Below, one piece after another: positions 46,852-55,863 of a stretch of DNA of 64,000 bases. The stretch's first letter is position 1. Each line of letters begins with the position of its first letter. The notes beneath the pieces were generated by a model, which was not told the origin of the DNA, made no database searches, and saw nothing but the letters and a program-made list of their open reading frames with translations. The position numbers were made by a program, and so were the translations under genes. This DNA is from Kaistella pullorum (GTDB lineage: Bacteria > Bacteroidota > Bacteroidia > Flavobacteriales > Weeksellaceae). The stretch spans positions 310,001 to 374,000 of the forward strand of contig NZ_JACSPS010000003.1 of assembly GCF_014837035.1 (NCBI RefSeq), given 5' to 3'.

Positions 46852-48462
46852 TTATTTTGTCACTTTATTCAAAAACTCCTGTTTAACGTTCGGATTCCTA
46901 TCAAATTCCATCAGGTTTTTCCTCAGCGATGCTTCTTCTTCGGACCTTAATGCGTAAAAGACAATGCGTTGCCGCGCGGGCCCATAAGGTTCGGGGATTT
47001 TCCAAGTTGCTACCGGGATCCATTCATCGGGCACACCGCCGGGAAACCATTCAGGGTAGATCACTGCTACCTTAAATTTGTTTTTTGCTGCGTATTCCAC
47101 GATGAATTTTTTGTTTTTAAATGCATTTTCTTCTGCAGAAAGATGTTTATTCCGTACGATTTCCTCTGCAATATCGGTGCTTCCAAGCCCCACAATATCC
47201 AGCAACTGCACACCACTGAAGTACGAAATGGCGCCTATGTCATTGGCCACTATTTTTTCTCCTTTATAATATTTACCCAAAAATCTCGACATTTCCACCT
47301 GCTGGCTGTTTATACCTTTACTCATATAGGTTAACGGCAAATGATGATAGCCAAAACGATATATAGATATGAGTACAATTGCAGTAATACTACCCAGCGT
47401 CAGTATTTTTAAAAGGCTTTTGTTCAGTTCTGTTTTCCTGTATTTTTCATGCAAATGTGTGATAATTGGGATACAAATCAGCAGCAGTGAAATCATTAAA
47501 TAATTCTCATACCGATACATCAGCACCGCGAATAACGCATGCAGAACACTTGTAAGAACCACCACGATGAGCAGCGTTTCGTTTAACAGATTTTTTAATC
47601 GCGCTGCGCGGTATTTTTCAAAAAGATAAACCGCTATAATCACTAATGGAAAGAAGAGACATTTATAGAAGCTGACATTAAGTAAAATTCCGTTTTCGAA
47701 TAGTTGCCACATGCTCATGAAAATATGGTCTTCGGCCGGATAACTCCCTTTTACCATCACCGAATTCGGAAAAAAGAAACCCCCGTTTTGCACAGAAATA
47801 ATTCCGAAAACCACGATGGCAATAAACCCTGCAACCAAAATCAATGTTCCCTTTAAATAATTTTTCCTCAGAAAAAGCGCGAATGCCAGTGAAACAGTAA
47901 AGAACATACTTTCGAACCTGACCATCGACAGAAAAAAAGTTACGGTAAGCAGCAGCAAGAAATCTTTGCATCTAAAATCTGACTTTACATTCCGGTGAAT
48001 GAAATACACAGCCAAAACCATCAGAAACATATGTATCGTATGCTCCATCCCGATCAAAACCATGACATATAACAAAGGAAAGAACAAAATTAATGCGGCA
48101 GCCCACTTCAGTTCCGTAGAACCGTAGAAATCTTTGTAATATCTGTAAACAGAATAGACCGTGAGATATCCGAATACAACATTCAGCAATAACGGATAAT
48201 ATTCCCAGTCTCCGAACAGCCTGATGAGACCCGCAAGCAGCAGCGTATATAATATAGATGACGAAGCACTGTCGAACCCAGAAATATTCACGCTCCAAAC
48301 GCCGAGTTCAGCGAAATTTCTGGCCAAAGCCAAGTGGATATAAACATCATCAATCGGGTAAATATACCGTTGTCCCGGTGGCAGTTGCGCCCAACTCAAA
48401 AAAAAATAAAACCCGGTGATTGCCGTAAAACACAGCATTAGTATATATAAATACTTCGTCAT
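46852..48462 (-). CDS. Polytopic membrane protein, GT-C glycosyltransferase-like
   Basis: 536 residues from the ATG at 48462 (a TTG five codons upstream is less likely). About ten or eleven hydrophobic helices fill residues 3-375, followed by a soluble domain of some 160 residues. The first periplasmic loop has PIDDVYIHLALARNFAELG, an acidic pair placed as in GT-C and DUF2029/GT39-like mannosyl or arabinosyl transferases. The C-terminal region with VANDIGAISYFSGVQLLDIVGLGS recalls the soluble part of related bacterial membrane proteins. Substrate unknown. It is probably monocistronic. Confidence 0.65.
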   Translation of the reverse strand: MTKYLYILMLCFTAITGFYFFLSWAQLPPGQRYIYPIDDVYIHLALARNFAELGVWSVNISGFDSASSSILYTLLLAGLIRLFGDWEYYPLLLNVVFGYLTVYSVYRYYKDFYGSTELKWAAALILFFPLLYVMVLIGMEHTIHMFLMVLAVYFIHRNVKSDFRCKDFLLLLTVTFFLSMVRFESMFFTVSLAFALFLRKNYLKGTLILVAGFIAIVVFGIISVQNGGFFFPNSVMVKGSYPAEDHIFMSMWQLFENGILLNVSFYKCLFFPLVIIAVYLFEKYRAARLKNLLNETLLIVVVLTSVLHALFAVLMYRYENYLMISLLLICIPIITHLHEKYRKTELNKSLLKILTLGSITAIVLISIYRFGYHHLPLTYMSKGINSQQVEMSRFLGKYYKGEKIVANDIGAISYFSGVQLLDIVGLGSTDIAEEIVRNKHLSAEENAFKNKKFIVEYAAKNKFKVAVIYPEWFPGGVPDEWIPVATWKIPEPYGPARQRIVFYALRSEEEASLRKNLMEFDRNPNVKQEFLNKVTK

Positions 48463-48505
48463 TAGGCAAATATGCAAATTTCCGTCATTGAAATCAACTT
48501 ATGTT

Positions 48506-48513
48506 TATATTTG
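48506..48513 (+). promoter_or_regulatory. -7 promoter element of the leucine-rich-repeat gene
   Basis: TATATTTG on the plus strand, 23 bases upstream of the GTG at 48537, fits TAnnTTTG. It overlaps a possible ATG at 48501, which argues that this ATG is not the start. Confidence 0.5.
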
Positions 48514-48536
48514 CAATCTTACAAAACACGAATCCG

Positions 48537-50165
48537 GTGAAGAAAATTTTACTCCTTTTATTCTTTTCTCAGCTCTTTTTTGCCCAAAAATACAGTATCT
48601 CATTTGCCGAACGAACCGCGCTGGTAAACATCTACAACAGCACTTCCGGCTCAGGATGGAGCCAAACCTGGGACCTTGAAAAAGACCCGCGTTACTGGTA
48701 CGGCATCAAAATCCGCAACGGGAACGTGATTGAGATCAACCTTCGCGGTAACGCACTGAAAGGCGCTTTTCCCATTTACTTCAGCACGTTTTCCAAGCTG
48801 GAACGGCTCGATTTGAGTTCAAACCAACTCACCGGCGAAGTTTCGAATTCTATTTCCGGGCTGGGCAATCTGACACGTCTTGACATCAGCAATAACCGCC
48901 TCACCGGCGATCCTTCTGCGGCCATTACTCCACTTTTGAATCTTACCGAAATTTCTTTGGGCAACAATTTCTTTGTCTTTAATGATGTCGGCAGTTTTAT
49001 TGAAAATTTTAAAAAGCTTGAAGTCTTGGATCTCTCCGCCGTTGGTCTCACGGCAGTTCCCTTCAAAATCACTGCACTGACAGCTTTAAAATCCTTAAAT
49101 CTCAGCAACAACAGTATTTCGCAGAACTTTTCAGCATTGTCTTCATTGAATAATGTCACAGAACTGAATCTTTCAGGCAACAAACTCACCAGAATTCCCA
49201 CGGAAATTTCCACTTTGCCGCTTACATCACTGGATGTTTCCGCGAATCTCTTCAGTTCAAATTATGCCACCACGCTTACATCCCTGAAAAGTCTTGAGTG
49301 GCTTTCACTCTCCAATAACCAGATTGAAACCTTCCCGGCCGAATTGGCGCAGCTTACGAATCTAATCCATCTTAATCTCTCTTCCAATAAACTTTCCGGT
49401 GATTTTGCATCGCTGACACCATTAAAAAAACTTACCCAACTCTATCTGGACAACAACCTTATCGAGGGAACTTTCCCGGCGGTTTTGCTCCAAAATAAAA
49501 GCCTGCAGATGCTTTCCCTTACCGGAAATCAGCTTTCCGGCACTATTCCGGACGGAATTCCTGCACTTACATTCCTTGAAAACAACAGATTCAGCAAGCA
49601 GGAAATCAAAGATTTTGTTTTAAAGGAAAATCCGGTGACAGATTTCACCTATTCGCCTCAGCGGTACGACGAAGCTCAAACCCTGGCCGCGCCACTTGGA
49701 GGAAGCGCGTCTATTCCGCAATCGCTTTCAGGTCCTGAATATCAGTTTTCGTGGTATAAGAATTTAGAAGAAAAAACGCCACAAACCACGCAAAGCTATT
49801 TTATCAGTAAAACAGAAGAATCAGATTATACGAAGTACACTTGCGAGGCCTACTATTTCGAAAAACTGCCTAAGGAAATCCTCGAAATTTCTTTCTTCCG
49901 CGAGCCGGTCACCCTTATGAAACAGCTAGCAACAGAGGAAGTGCTGAAGGACCTCATCATCTACCCAAATCCTACCAGCGATTATCTGAACATCAAAACC
50001 AGCCAGATACAGATCGAAAACATCTATATTTTCGACCTCAGCGGCAAGCTACTCCTCACTACAAAATCGAAACAGATTGATGTACGGGCGCTGCCGTCAG
50101 CAACTTACGTAATCTCCATAAAAACTGCGGACGCACTGAAATCATTTAAATTCATCAAACACTAA
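48537..50165 (+). CDS. Leucine-rich-repeat protein with T9SS type A sorting domain
   Basis: 542 residues from the GTG at 48537. This start places a clean signal peptide first (KKILLLLFFSQLFFAQ); the ATG at 48501 would add 12 residues and overlaps the promoter box. Residues about 18-60 (ERTALVNIYNSTSGSGWSQ) are the cap seen in bacterial and plant-like LRR proteins. About 14 leucine-rich repeats follow to residue 350 (LxxLxLSxNxL). A short Ig-like stretch (YQFSWYKNLE) precedes the C-terminal sorting domain (IIYPNPTSDYLNI to the end, about 75 residues). It should be secreted or surface-bound through the Type 9 system and act in binding or adhesion. Confidence 0.88.
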   Translation: MKKILLLLFFSQLFFAQKYSISFAERTALVNIYNSTSGSGWSQTWDLEKDPRYWYGIKIRNGNVIEINLRGNALKGAFPIYFSTFSKLERLDLSSNQLTGEVSNSISGLGNLTRLDISNNRLTGDPSAAITPLLNLTEISLGNNFFVFNDVGSFIENFKKLEVLDLSAVGLTAVPFKITALTALKSLNLSNNSISQNFSALSSLNNVTELNLSGNKLTRIPTEISTLPLTSLDVSANLFSSNYATTLTSLKSLEWLSLSNNQIETFPAELAQLTNLIHLNLSSNKLSGDFASLTPLKKLTQLYLDNNLIEGTFPAVLLQNKSLQMLSLTGNQLSGTIPDGIPALTFLENNRFSKQEIKDFVLKENPVTDFTYSPQRYDEAQTLAAPLGGSASIPQSLSGPEYQFSWYKNLEEKTPQTTQSYFISKTEESDYTKYTCEAYYFEKLPKEILEISFFREPVTLMKQLATEEVLKDLIIYPNPTSDYLNIKTSQIQIENIYIFDLSGKLLLTTKSKQIDVRALPSATYVISIKTADALKSFKFIKH

Positions 50166-50200
50166 CGCAGTTATTTGCATTTAGCAGAAAAGGCACAGCT

Positions 50201-50231
50201 TTTGAACGACTTTCGGCAACTTGTACCTTTG
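50201..50231 (+). promoter_or_regulatory. Canonical promoter of dps
   Basis: TTTG (50201-50204), exactly 19 bases, then TACCTTTG (50224-50231), 18 bases upstream of the ATG. Full match to the Bacteroidota consensus. Confidence 0.85.
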
Positions 50232-50249
50232 AAATAAATAGTAAATATT

Positions 50250-50726
50250 ATGAATAATACTAAAATCATTGGGCTTAATGAAAATGATGCCCAACAAATC
50301 GCGGAAAAATTAAATGTGTTGCTCGCAGAATATTCGGTGTTTTACCAGAATACCCGCGGAGCCCATTGGAACATCAAAGGAAACCAGTTTTTCACACTTC
50401 ATCCAAAATTTGAGGAACTTTATAACAACTTAGTGTTGAAGATCGACGAGATTGCAGAAAGAATCCTTACGCTTGGCGCAACTCCAAACCACAATTACAG
50501 TGATTATCTTGCGATGTCAACAATCAAAGAAAGTCGCGAAGTTTCAGATGCAGCCAAATGTGTCGAAAACATTCTCGCCTCATTCAAGATAATTATTGAC
50601 CGACAGCGTGACATCCTCGATTACACCGAAAAAGCAGGTGACGAAGGTACCAATTCACAAATGAGCGACTACATCACAGAGCAGGAAAAAGAGGTTTGGA
50701 TGTACAACTCTTACCTTGGTAAATAA
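50250..50726 (+). CDS. dps: Dps-family ferritin-like DNA-protection protein
   Basis: 158 residues, one four-helix bundle. The intersubunit ferroxidase ligands are visible: His39 (RGAHWNIKG), His51 (FFTLHPKF), Asp66 and Glu70 (KIDEIAERI). Dps dodecamers oxidise Fe(II) with peroxide and store iron; some also bind DNA. The N-terminus lacks the Lys-rich tail used for DNA binding in E. coli, so iron/peroxide detoxification is the safer role. It has its own canonical promoter and a strong terminator. Confidence 0.92.
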   Translation: MNNTKIIGLNENDAQQIAEKLNVLLAEYSVFYQNTRGAHWNIKGNQFFTLHPKFEELYNNLVLKIDEIAERILTLGATPNHNYSDYLAMSTIKESREVSDAAKCVENILASFKIIIDRQRDILDYTEKAGDEGTNSQMSDYITEQEKEVWMYNSYLGK

Positions 50727-50746
50727 AAGATCAATAAATCACAGCA

Positions 50747-50778
50747 TAAAATCGCCTTTGCTACAAGGGCGATTTTTT
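50747..50778 (+). terminator. Terminator of dps
   Basis: A 12-bp stem AAATCGCCTTTG/CAAGGGCGATTT (one G-U pair) with loop CTA, followed by TTTT. Confidence 0.88.
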
Positions 50779-50792
50779 ACTGTCTAAAGTCT

Positions 50793-50800
50793 TAAATTTG
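50793..50800 (+). promoter_or_regulatory. -7 promoter element of pncB
   Basis: TAAATTTG on the plus strand, 18 bases before the ATG at 50819, fits TAnnTTTG. It overlaps a TTG at 50798, supporting the later ATG as start. Confidence 0.5.
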
Positions 50801-50818
50801 TTACTAAAGAAGCCTGAC

Positions 50819-51997
50819 ATGAGCCTTAGCACCCTGAAATCAATCCTAGACAACGATTTTTACAAATTCACGATGCAGAATGCGGTCGTGAAACTCTTCC
50901 CGAATGAACGCGTGCAATACCGGTTCATCAACCGTGGAAAGCACTACTTCCCCGAAAATTTTGCTCAGGAACTCCGCAAATCGGTAGATGCCATGGCCGA
51001 ACTGAAACTTTCGAAAGAAGAAAAAGAATATCTGCGCGTCACATGTCCGTATCTCGATCTGCCCTACCTCGATTTCCTTGGTGGCTACCATTACGATCCG
51101 CGCGAAGTTCAGATCTCACAAGACGGCAATGACATTGAGGTGACGGTTGAAGGAGAATGGTACCGCGCCATTCTTTGGGAAGTGCCACTACTGGCTTTGA
51201 TCTCGGAACTTCATTATGTAATGAATGCCCTCGAACGCGAAAACGATGACGCCGTGATCGCCAAGACATTAGAAAAAGCACGGAAACTCGAAGGTCTAGG
51301 TGTCAGTTTTGCTGAATTTGGCACGCGCCGCAGACATTCTTATCAGGTACACAATCTTGTAATGGACGTTCTTACGCGAGATAAAACATCGGGTTTCATC
51401 GGTTCATCGAACGTTCACTTTGCGATGAAATATGGCGTAAAACCCATCGGAACCCATGCACATGAATGGTTTATGTTCCACGCCGCTGAATATGGTTTCA
51501 AGATGGCGAACGCAATCTCACTGGAGCATTGGGTGGATGTTTACCGGGGAGATTTAGGTGTAGCCCTGTCTGATACGTACACCACGGACGTCTTCTTCGA
51601 ACAGTTCGACAAAAAATTCGCGAAGCTTTTCGACGGGGTTCGACATGACAGCGGTGACCCGATTGAATTTGCAAACAAGACAATTGCCCACTACCGGAAA
51701 CATGGGATAGATCCATTATTTAAATTCATCATATTTTCAGATGGGTTGAACCTTGAAAAAGTCTCCGAAATCACAGCAGCCTGCCGCGGAAAAATCGGAA
51801 TCTCATTTGGGATTGGAACCAATTTGACCAATGATGTCGGTTTGAAGCCGATGAATATCGTGATGAAACTTACCGCCGCAAAATCTGTAACCGGCGACTG
51901 GATTCCTACTGTCAAGCTTTCAGACGAGCACGGAAAGTACACTGGCGAGCCAAAGATGATTGAATTGGCTAAAGAATTTTTAAGGATAAAAAACTGA
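50819..51997 (+). CDS. pncB: Nicotinate phosphoribosyltransferase
   Basis: 392 residues from the ATG at 50819. It makes nicotinate mononucleotide from nicotinate and PRPP (with ATP), the salvage route to NAD. Landmarks are the N-terminal LDNDFYKFTMQNAV, EFGTRRRHSYQVHNLVMDVL, IGTHAHEWFMFHAAEYG (with the His phosphorylated in relatives) and GVRHDSGDPIEF. Its own -7 box and a downstream hairpin suggest a single-gene unit between dps and the cyanophycin genes. Confidence 0.93.
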   Translation: MSLSTLKSILDNDFYKFTMQNAVVKLFPNERVQYRFINRGKHYFPENFAQELRKSVDAMAELKLSKEEKEYLRVTCPYLDLPYLDFLGGYHYDPREVQISQDGNDIEVTVEGEWYRAILWEVPLLALISELHYVMNALERENDDAVIAKTLEKARKLEGLGVSFAEFGTRRRHSYQVHNLVMDVLTRDKTSGFIGSSNVHFAMKYGVKPIGTHAHEWFMFHAAEYGFKMANAISLEHWVDVYRGDLGVALSDTYTTDVFFEQFDKKFAKLFDGVRHDSGDPIEFANKTIAHYRKHGIDPLFKFIIFSDGLNLEKVSEITAACRGKIGISFGIGTNLTNDVGLKPMNIVMKLTAAKSVTGDWIPTVKLSDEHGKYTGEPKMIELAKEFLRIKN

Positions 51998-52027
51998 TCA
52001 TTCTTCAATGTACATTTACAAACTTAT

Positions 52028-52065
52028 AAGCGCAGATGCCTCCGGGTATTTGCGCTTTCTTTTTA
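52028..52065 (+). terminator. Terminator of pncB
   Basis: AAGCGCA-GATGCC pairs with GGGTAT-TTGCGCTT (with G-U pairs), followed by TTCTTTTTATG. It lies 30 bases after the pncB stop. Confidence 0.75.
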
Positions 52066-52213
52066 TGTTTTTGAATTCTTTTAATCAGCAGTTGAGCACT
52101 TTAAGTAAAACTTTTGACTTGATTACGAGTGATTTCATGGCATTTGTTTTGATGCGGGCAATTTCAGGATATCGACAAAAAAGCCTGCTGCAACACATTA
52201 AAAACAATAAACT

Positions 52214-54499
52214 ATGAATGGCAAAAACAGGCAACCGCCTGATCTAAGCGAGTACGAAGCTGCCTTAGAAAATATAAATTCTGATGAAGATTTTTCGGTC
52301 CCGGATACCGAAGGTTTGCAGACTGAAAGTCCACTGGTACCTTCTCCGAATTTTTATGAACAGGCAAAACATAAGACTGGCCTGGGCCCAAGTACACTAA
52401 GCATTATTGAAGAGGCTGAACGGCGCGGAATTCCCTGGCAACGGCTGAATGAACGTTCAAAGATCAGACTTGGATTCGGTAAGAAGCAGAAAATCATCCG
52501 TGCGACCATTACTGGTGACACAGGATGTATCGCCACCGAAACAGCGGATGACAAGTTTGAGACTAAAATTTTGTTGCAAAAAGCGCAGATTCCCGTTCCA
52601 CGCGGGATTGTTTGCAAATCATTTCCCGAATTGCAGGACGCCGCTAAAGAAATAGGTTTCCCAATTGTCATCAAACCGCTTGATGCAAACCAGGGAAAAG
52701 GTGTCACCGTAGCAATTGAGAGTATTGAAATGGCAGAGGAAGCATTTCAACATGCACAGAAATTCAGTAGTGAAGTTTTGGTTGAAAATTACATCGTGGG
52801 TCACGATCACCGTTTGCTTGTCATCGGTGGTAAACTCGTCGCGGCGTCCATGAGGCAACCTGCGCACGTGGTTGGTAACGGAACGAATACCATTTCCGAA
52901 CTTATCGAAGAAATAAACAAAGAACCCGGACGCGGAGATGGCCACGAAGCACTGCTGACCAAAATCACCCTCGATTGTGATACAGAGAATCTGCTTAAAA
53001 AAAATAATTTATCGCTTGAAACCGTACTGCTACCGGGCGAGACCCTGGTTCTAAAATCCACTGCAAACCTGAGTACCGGAGGTACAGCGACAGATGTGAC
53101 TGCAGAAGTGCATCCCGCTAATGTTTTTATGGCGGAACGCATCGCTGCCATCATTGGACTTGATATCTGCGGTATTGATTTGGTCGCAAAAGACCTACAC
53201 ACTCCACTTACAGAAAACGGTGGTGCGGTAATAGAAGTGAATGCGGCGCCGGGCCTGCGGATGCATCTTTCCCCTTCCAATGAAAATCCCGGGAAAGTAG
53301 CCGCGGCAATTGTCGACATGCTTTTTCCCGGTGAATCAAACGGACGTATTCCGGTTTTCGCTGTCACAGGAACCAACGGTAAAACTACCACTACCCGACT
53401 TCTCAGGTATATCGCCAAAAGTTGTGGACACATGGTGGGGTATACAACAACAGACGGCATTTACATCGGTGATTTTCAAATTGCGGCCGGCGACTGTTCT
53501 GGTCCAACCAGCGCTTCACTGGTTCTAAGCGACCCCATGGTCGACTTTGCCGTGCTCGAAACGGCCCGTGGTGGCTTATTGCGTTCGGGGTTAGCGTTTG
53601 ATTTTTGCGATGTAGGCATTCTGACCAACATTGCAGCGGATCATTTAGGTCTTAAAAACATCAATACACTCGAAGAACTTGCGGAAGTAAAGGCTACCGT
53701 CGTACGCAATGTAAAACCCGAGGGCTGGGCGGTCATAAATGCAGAAGATATTCACTGTCTCAATATTTCAAAAACACTTTCGTGCAACATCGCCTATTTT
53801 TCCTTAGACGCAGATCATTCCGAAATACTGAAACACCTTGCGAATGGTGGTCTGGCCGCATTCGTTTCTGATGACAGGATTATTATACAAAAAGATGATG
53901 AAGAAAATGTGCTGGGAACGCTCAGTGAATTTCCATTGACACTCAATGGAACCTCCCGGTGCATGACAGCTAATATTTTGGCTGCGGCCGCTGGTGCTTT
54001 CGCTTACGGTTTTACAGCCAAACAGATCAGTTCCGCGCTACGGAATTTCTCGCCCTGTCCCGAACTTACACCCGGCCGAATGAACTTTTTCAAAGTGCGG
54101 GATTTTGAGGTGTTGGTAGATTACGCACACAATCCACACGGGTTAACAGCTCTTCAGGATTATTTCTGCCACAGCTCGCAGCGAAGGAAAATTGGCATTG
54201 TCGCGGCAGTCGGTGACCGGCGTAATGAGGATATAATCGAGCTTGCACGGATAGCTGCTAATATGTTCGACCATATCATCGTAAGACAGGAACACAGTCT
54301 TCGTGGCCGCGAACTCGCAGAAATGAATTCATTAATGATTGAGGGAATGAAAAAAGGAAAGCGCTGCGCTGGCTATGAACTGATTCCGGATGAGGAAGAC
54401 GCAATAAGACATGCACTTTCCATTGCAAGAACCAGCGATCTGGTGGTAGCCTTAAGCGACAACTATCAAAATGTGACCAAGATTGTACAGGAATTTTAG
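52214..54499 (+). CDS. cphA: Cyanophycin-synthetase-like protein lacking the usual N domain
   Basis: 761 residues; typical CphA1 is about 870-900. Cyanophycin synthetase builds a poly-Asp chain with Arg on the side chains, using ATP. Residues 1-55 are acidic, low-complexity and unlike CphA. Residues 56-115 match the linker (LGPSTLSIIEEAERRGIPWQ), 116-372 are the ATP-grasp domain (IVIKPLDANQGKGVTVAI; VIEVNAAPGLRMHL), and 380-761 are the Mur-ligase-like half with the P-loop VTGTNGKTTTT (384-394), LETARGGLLRSGL, TNIAADHLGL, PGRMNFF and VDYAHNPHG. Both catalytic halves are complete, but the N-terminal domain of about 160 residues that helps tetramer formation is gone. Followed after 52 bases by cyanophycinase. 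Confidence 0.85.
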   Translation: MNGKNRQPPDLSEYEAALENINSDEDFSVPDTEGLQTESPLVPSPNFYEQAKHKTGLGPSTLSIIEEAERRGIPWQRLNERSKIRLGFGKKQKIIRATITGDTGCIATETADDKFETKILLQKAQIPVPRGIVCKSFPELQDAAKEIGFPIVIKPLDANQGKGVTVAIESIEMAEEAFQHAQKFSSEVLVENYIVGHDHRLLVIGGKLVAASMRQPAHVVGNGTNTISELIEEINKEPGRGDGHEALLTKITLDCDTENLLKKNNLSLETVLLPGETLVLKSTANLSTGGTATDVTAEVHPANVFMAERIAAIIGLDICGIDLVAKDLHTPLTENGGAVIEVNAAPGLRMHLSPSNENPGKVAAAIVDMLFPGESNGRIPVFAVTGTNGKTTTTRLLRYIAKSCGHMVGYTTTDGIYIGDFQIAAGDCSGPTSASLVLSDPMVDFAVLETARGGLLRSGLAFDFCDVGILTNIAADHLGLKNINTLEELAEVKATVVRNVKPEGWAVINAEDIHCLNISKTLSCNIAYFSLDADHSEILKHLANGGLAAFVSDDRIIIQKDDEENVLGTLSEFPLTLNGTSRCMTANILAAAAGAFAYGFTAKQISSALRNFSPCPELTPGRMNFFKVRDFEVLVDYAHNPHGLTALQDYFCHSSQRRKIGIVAAVGDRRNEDIIELARIAANMFDHIIVRQEHSLRGRELAEMNSLMIEGMKKGKRCAGYELIPDEEDAIRHALSIARTSDLVVALSDNYQNVTKIVQEF

Positions 54500-54551
54500 C
54501 AACAATTTATTTTAAAGAATCGACTAGATAAAGAATAAAATAAAGTTCAAT

Positions 54552-55388
54552 ATGAAAGGAAAAATTCTGGTGATTGGCGGCGCCGAAGACAAAAACGGAA
54601 ATACGGATCCTTTTTCAGACCTCAGCATTTTGCAGCGTTTTGTAGATGAAACAAAGCACAAAAAGCGGTCGCGGATTGAGATCATTACATCTGCATCTAC
54701 CATTCCGGAAGAAATGGGGAAGGAATATCTGAAGACATTCCACAAAGCCGGAGCTGATAATTGCGGCGTGCTGATGATCCGCACCAGAGAAGACGCGGAA
54801 AAGCCCACCAGCCTGCGTCGTCTGAAAGAAGCTGACGCTATTTTTGTGACCGGCGGAACCCAGCTTGCGCTTACCTCCATCCTGGGCGGCACCGAATTCT
54901 ACACAATGCTGCTGGAAAAACTCAAAGATCCTGATTTCATGTATGCAGGAACTTCCGCAGGCGCTGCCGCTGCATCAAACAGTATGATCATTGAGGGAAA
55001 CAGCGATGATGCCGCGTACAAAGGTGAAGTGCAGACCGCCACCGGACTCGGTTTGGTCAACAATATTATATTTGACACACATTTCATCGAACGTGGTCGA
55101 ATAGCACGGCTTTTTGAGATTGTGGTGAGTAACCCCACGATCTTGGGCGTGGGCCTCGAAGAAAATACAGCGTTGCTGATTCACCGCGATAAAATGGAAG
55201 CAGTAGGTTCCGGCATGGCAATTCTGCTCGACGGTAGAAAGATCAGTGGCAGCAACCTTCTTGAGGTTGTGGATGGCGCACCTTTGTCATTTGAAAATAT
55301 GACCATCCATCTGATGAGCGAACATGACATCTTTGACCTAAAGGAGATGCGTCTGAAAATCATTAATCCGCCGGACGCTGAAAAATAA
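54552..55388 (+). CDS. cphB: Cyanophycinase
   Basis: 278 residues, serine peptidase family S51. It releases beta-Asp-Arg dipeptides from cyanophycin. The nucleophile is Ser135 in YAGTSAGAA; the substrate-site motif DTHFIERGRIARL is at 175-187; the N-terminal ILVIGGAEDK is typical. There is no signal peptide, so it acts on intracellular polymer. It lies directly downstream of cphA, probably in the same operon, so the cell can make and use the polymer. Enzymes for splitting the dipeptide are not in the window. Confidence 0.93.
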   Translation: MKGKILVIGGAEDKNGNTDPFSDLSILQRFVDETKHKKRSRIEIITSASTIPEEMGKEYLKTFHKAGADNCGVLMIRTREDAEKPTSLRRLKEADAIFVTGGTQLALTSILGGTEFYTMLLEKLKDPDFMYAGTSAGAAAASNSMIIEGNSDDAAYKGEVQTATGLGLVNNIIFDTHFIERGRIARLFEIVVSNPTILGVGLEENTALLIHRDKMEAVGSGMAILLDGRKISGSNLLEVVDGAPLSFENMTIHLMSEHDIFDLKEMRLKIINPPDAEK

Positions 55389-55422
55389 GCAGAAATATCA
55401 CCTTGTGTTGAACTAAAAAAAT

Positions 55423-55430
55423 TATATTTG
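55423..55430 (+). promoter_or_regulatory. -7 promoter element of tRNA-Leu
   Basis: TATATTTG on the plus strand, 10 bases upstream of the mature tRNA 5' end, fits TAnnTTTG; a partial -33 box (CTTG) lies 17 bases further upstream. Confidence 0.6.
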
Positions 55431-55440
55431 CACTCCTTTA

Positions 55441-55522
55441 GCCCGGATGGTGAAATTGGTAGACACGCTCGTTTCAGGTGCGGGTGCCCACAAGCTTGCA
55501 GGTTCGAGTCCTGTTCCGGGCA
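55441..55522 (+). tRNA. tRNA-Leu (anticodon CAG)
   Basis: 82 bases. The acceptor arms GCCCGGA and TCCGGGC pair perfectly and A is the discriminator base. The D-arm (GGTGAAATTGGTAGACAC), the anticodon loop TTCAGGT on a CTCGT/GCGGG stem, a long variable arm (GTGCCCACAAGCTTGC) and the T-loop GGTTCGAGTCC are all present. It reads CUG codons. The 3' CCA is not encoded, so it must be added after transcription. Confidence 0.95.
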
Positions 55523-55530
55523 CAAGACAG

Positions 55531-55558
55531 CGCTCCCAGATTTGGGAGCGTTTTTTTT
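55531..55558 (+). terminator. Terminator of tRNA-Leu
   Basis: Perfect 8-bp stem CGCTCCCA/TGGGAGCG with a 4-base loop followed by eight T. Confidence 0.95.
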
Positions 55559-55863
55559 GGTTATGTTAAGGGCAAATAAACTGCAGATCACTTCTGATAA
55601 TTCATTTGACAAACAAATTGTTTTTCATATTTCGCGCCCGTTTTCTGACAGAACTAAGCACTTACTAAACGTCCCTCCACCCCCGATCAGAAAAGAATCT
55701 TCTGTATGAAGATCCGGCCATATTTTATTAAATCTTCTTCAGTATTAAATACTTGACTTATTTTTCAGAACTATTCATAATGACAATGTGCGGAATCTTT
55801 AAATTAAATTTAAAGCTGTTTCATGTGCGGAAAAACTTTAATTTTACCTTCAAACACAAACTG
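55559..55863. other. Intergenic stretch without recognised features
   Basis: About 300 bases between the tRNA terminator and the DUF5995 gene. It is AT-rich towards the right end. I see no gene, hairpin with T-run, repeat or good promoter box, although the promoter of the next gene must be here. Confidence 0.5.

Noticed and set aside
52008-52217. 69-codon frame between pncB and cphA
   Set aside because: It runs straight through the pncB terminator hairpin, shows no domain or signal, and ends at the cphA start.
55181-55709. Open frames on both strands across the tRNA-Leu gene (93 and 143 codons)
   Set aside because: They are translations of the tRNA itself (phrases such as GRHARFRCGCPQACRFESC and EQDSNLQACGHPHLKR are well-known false proteins); the tRNA is complete.
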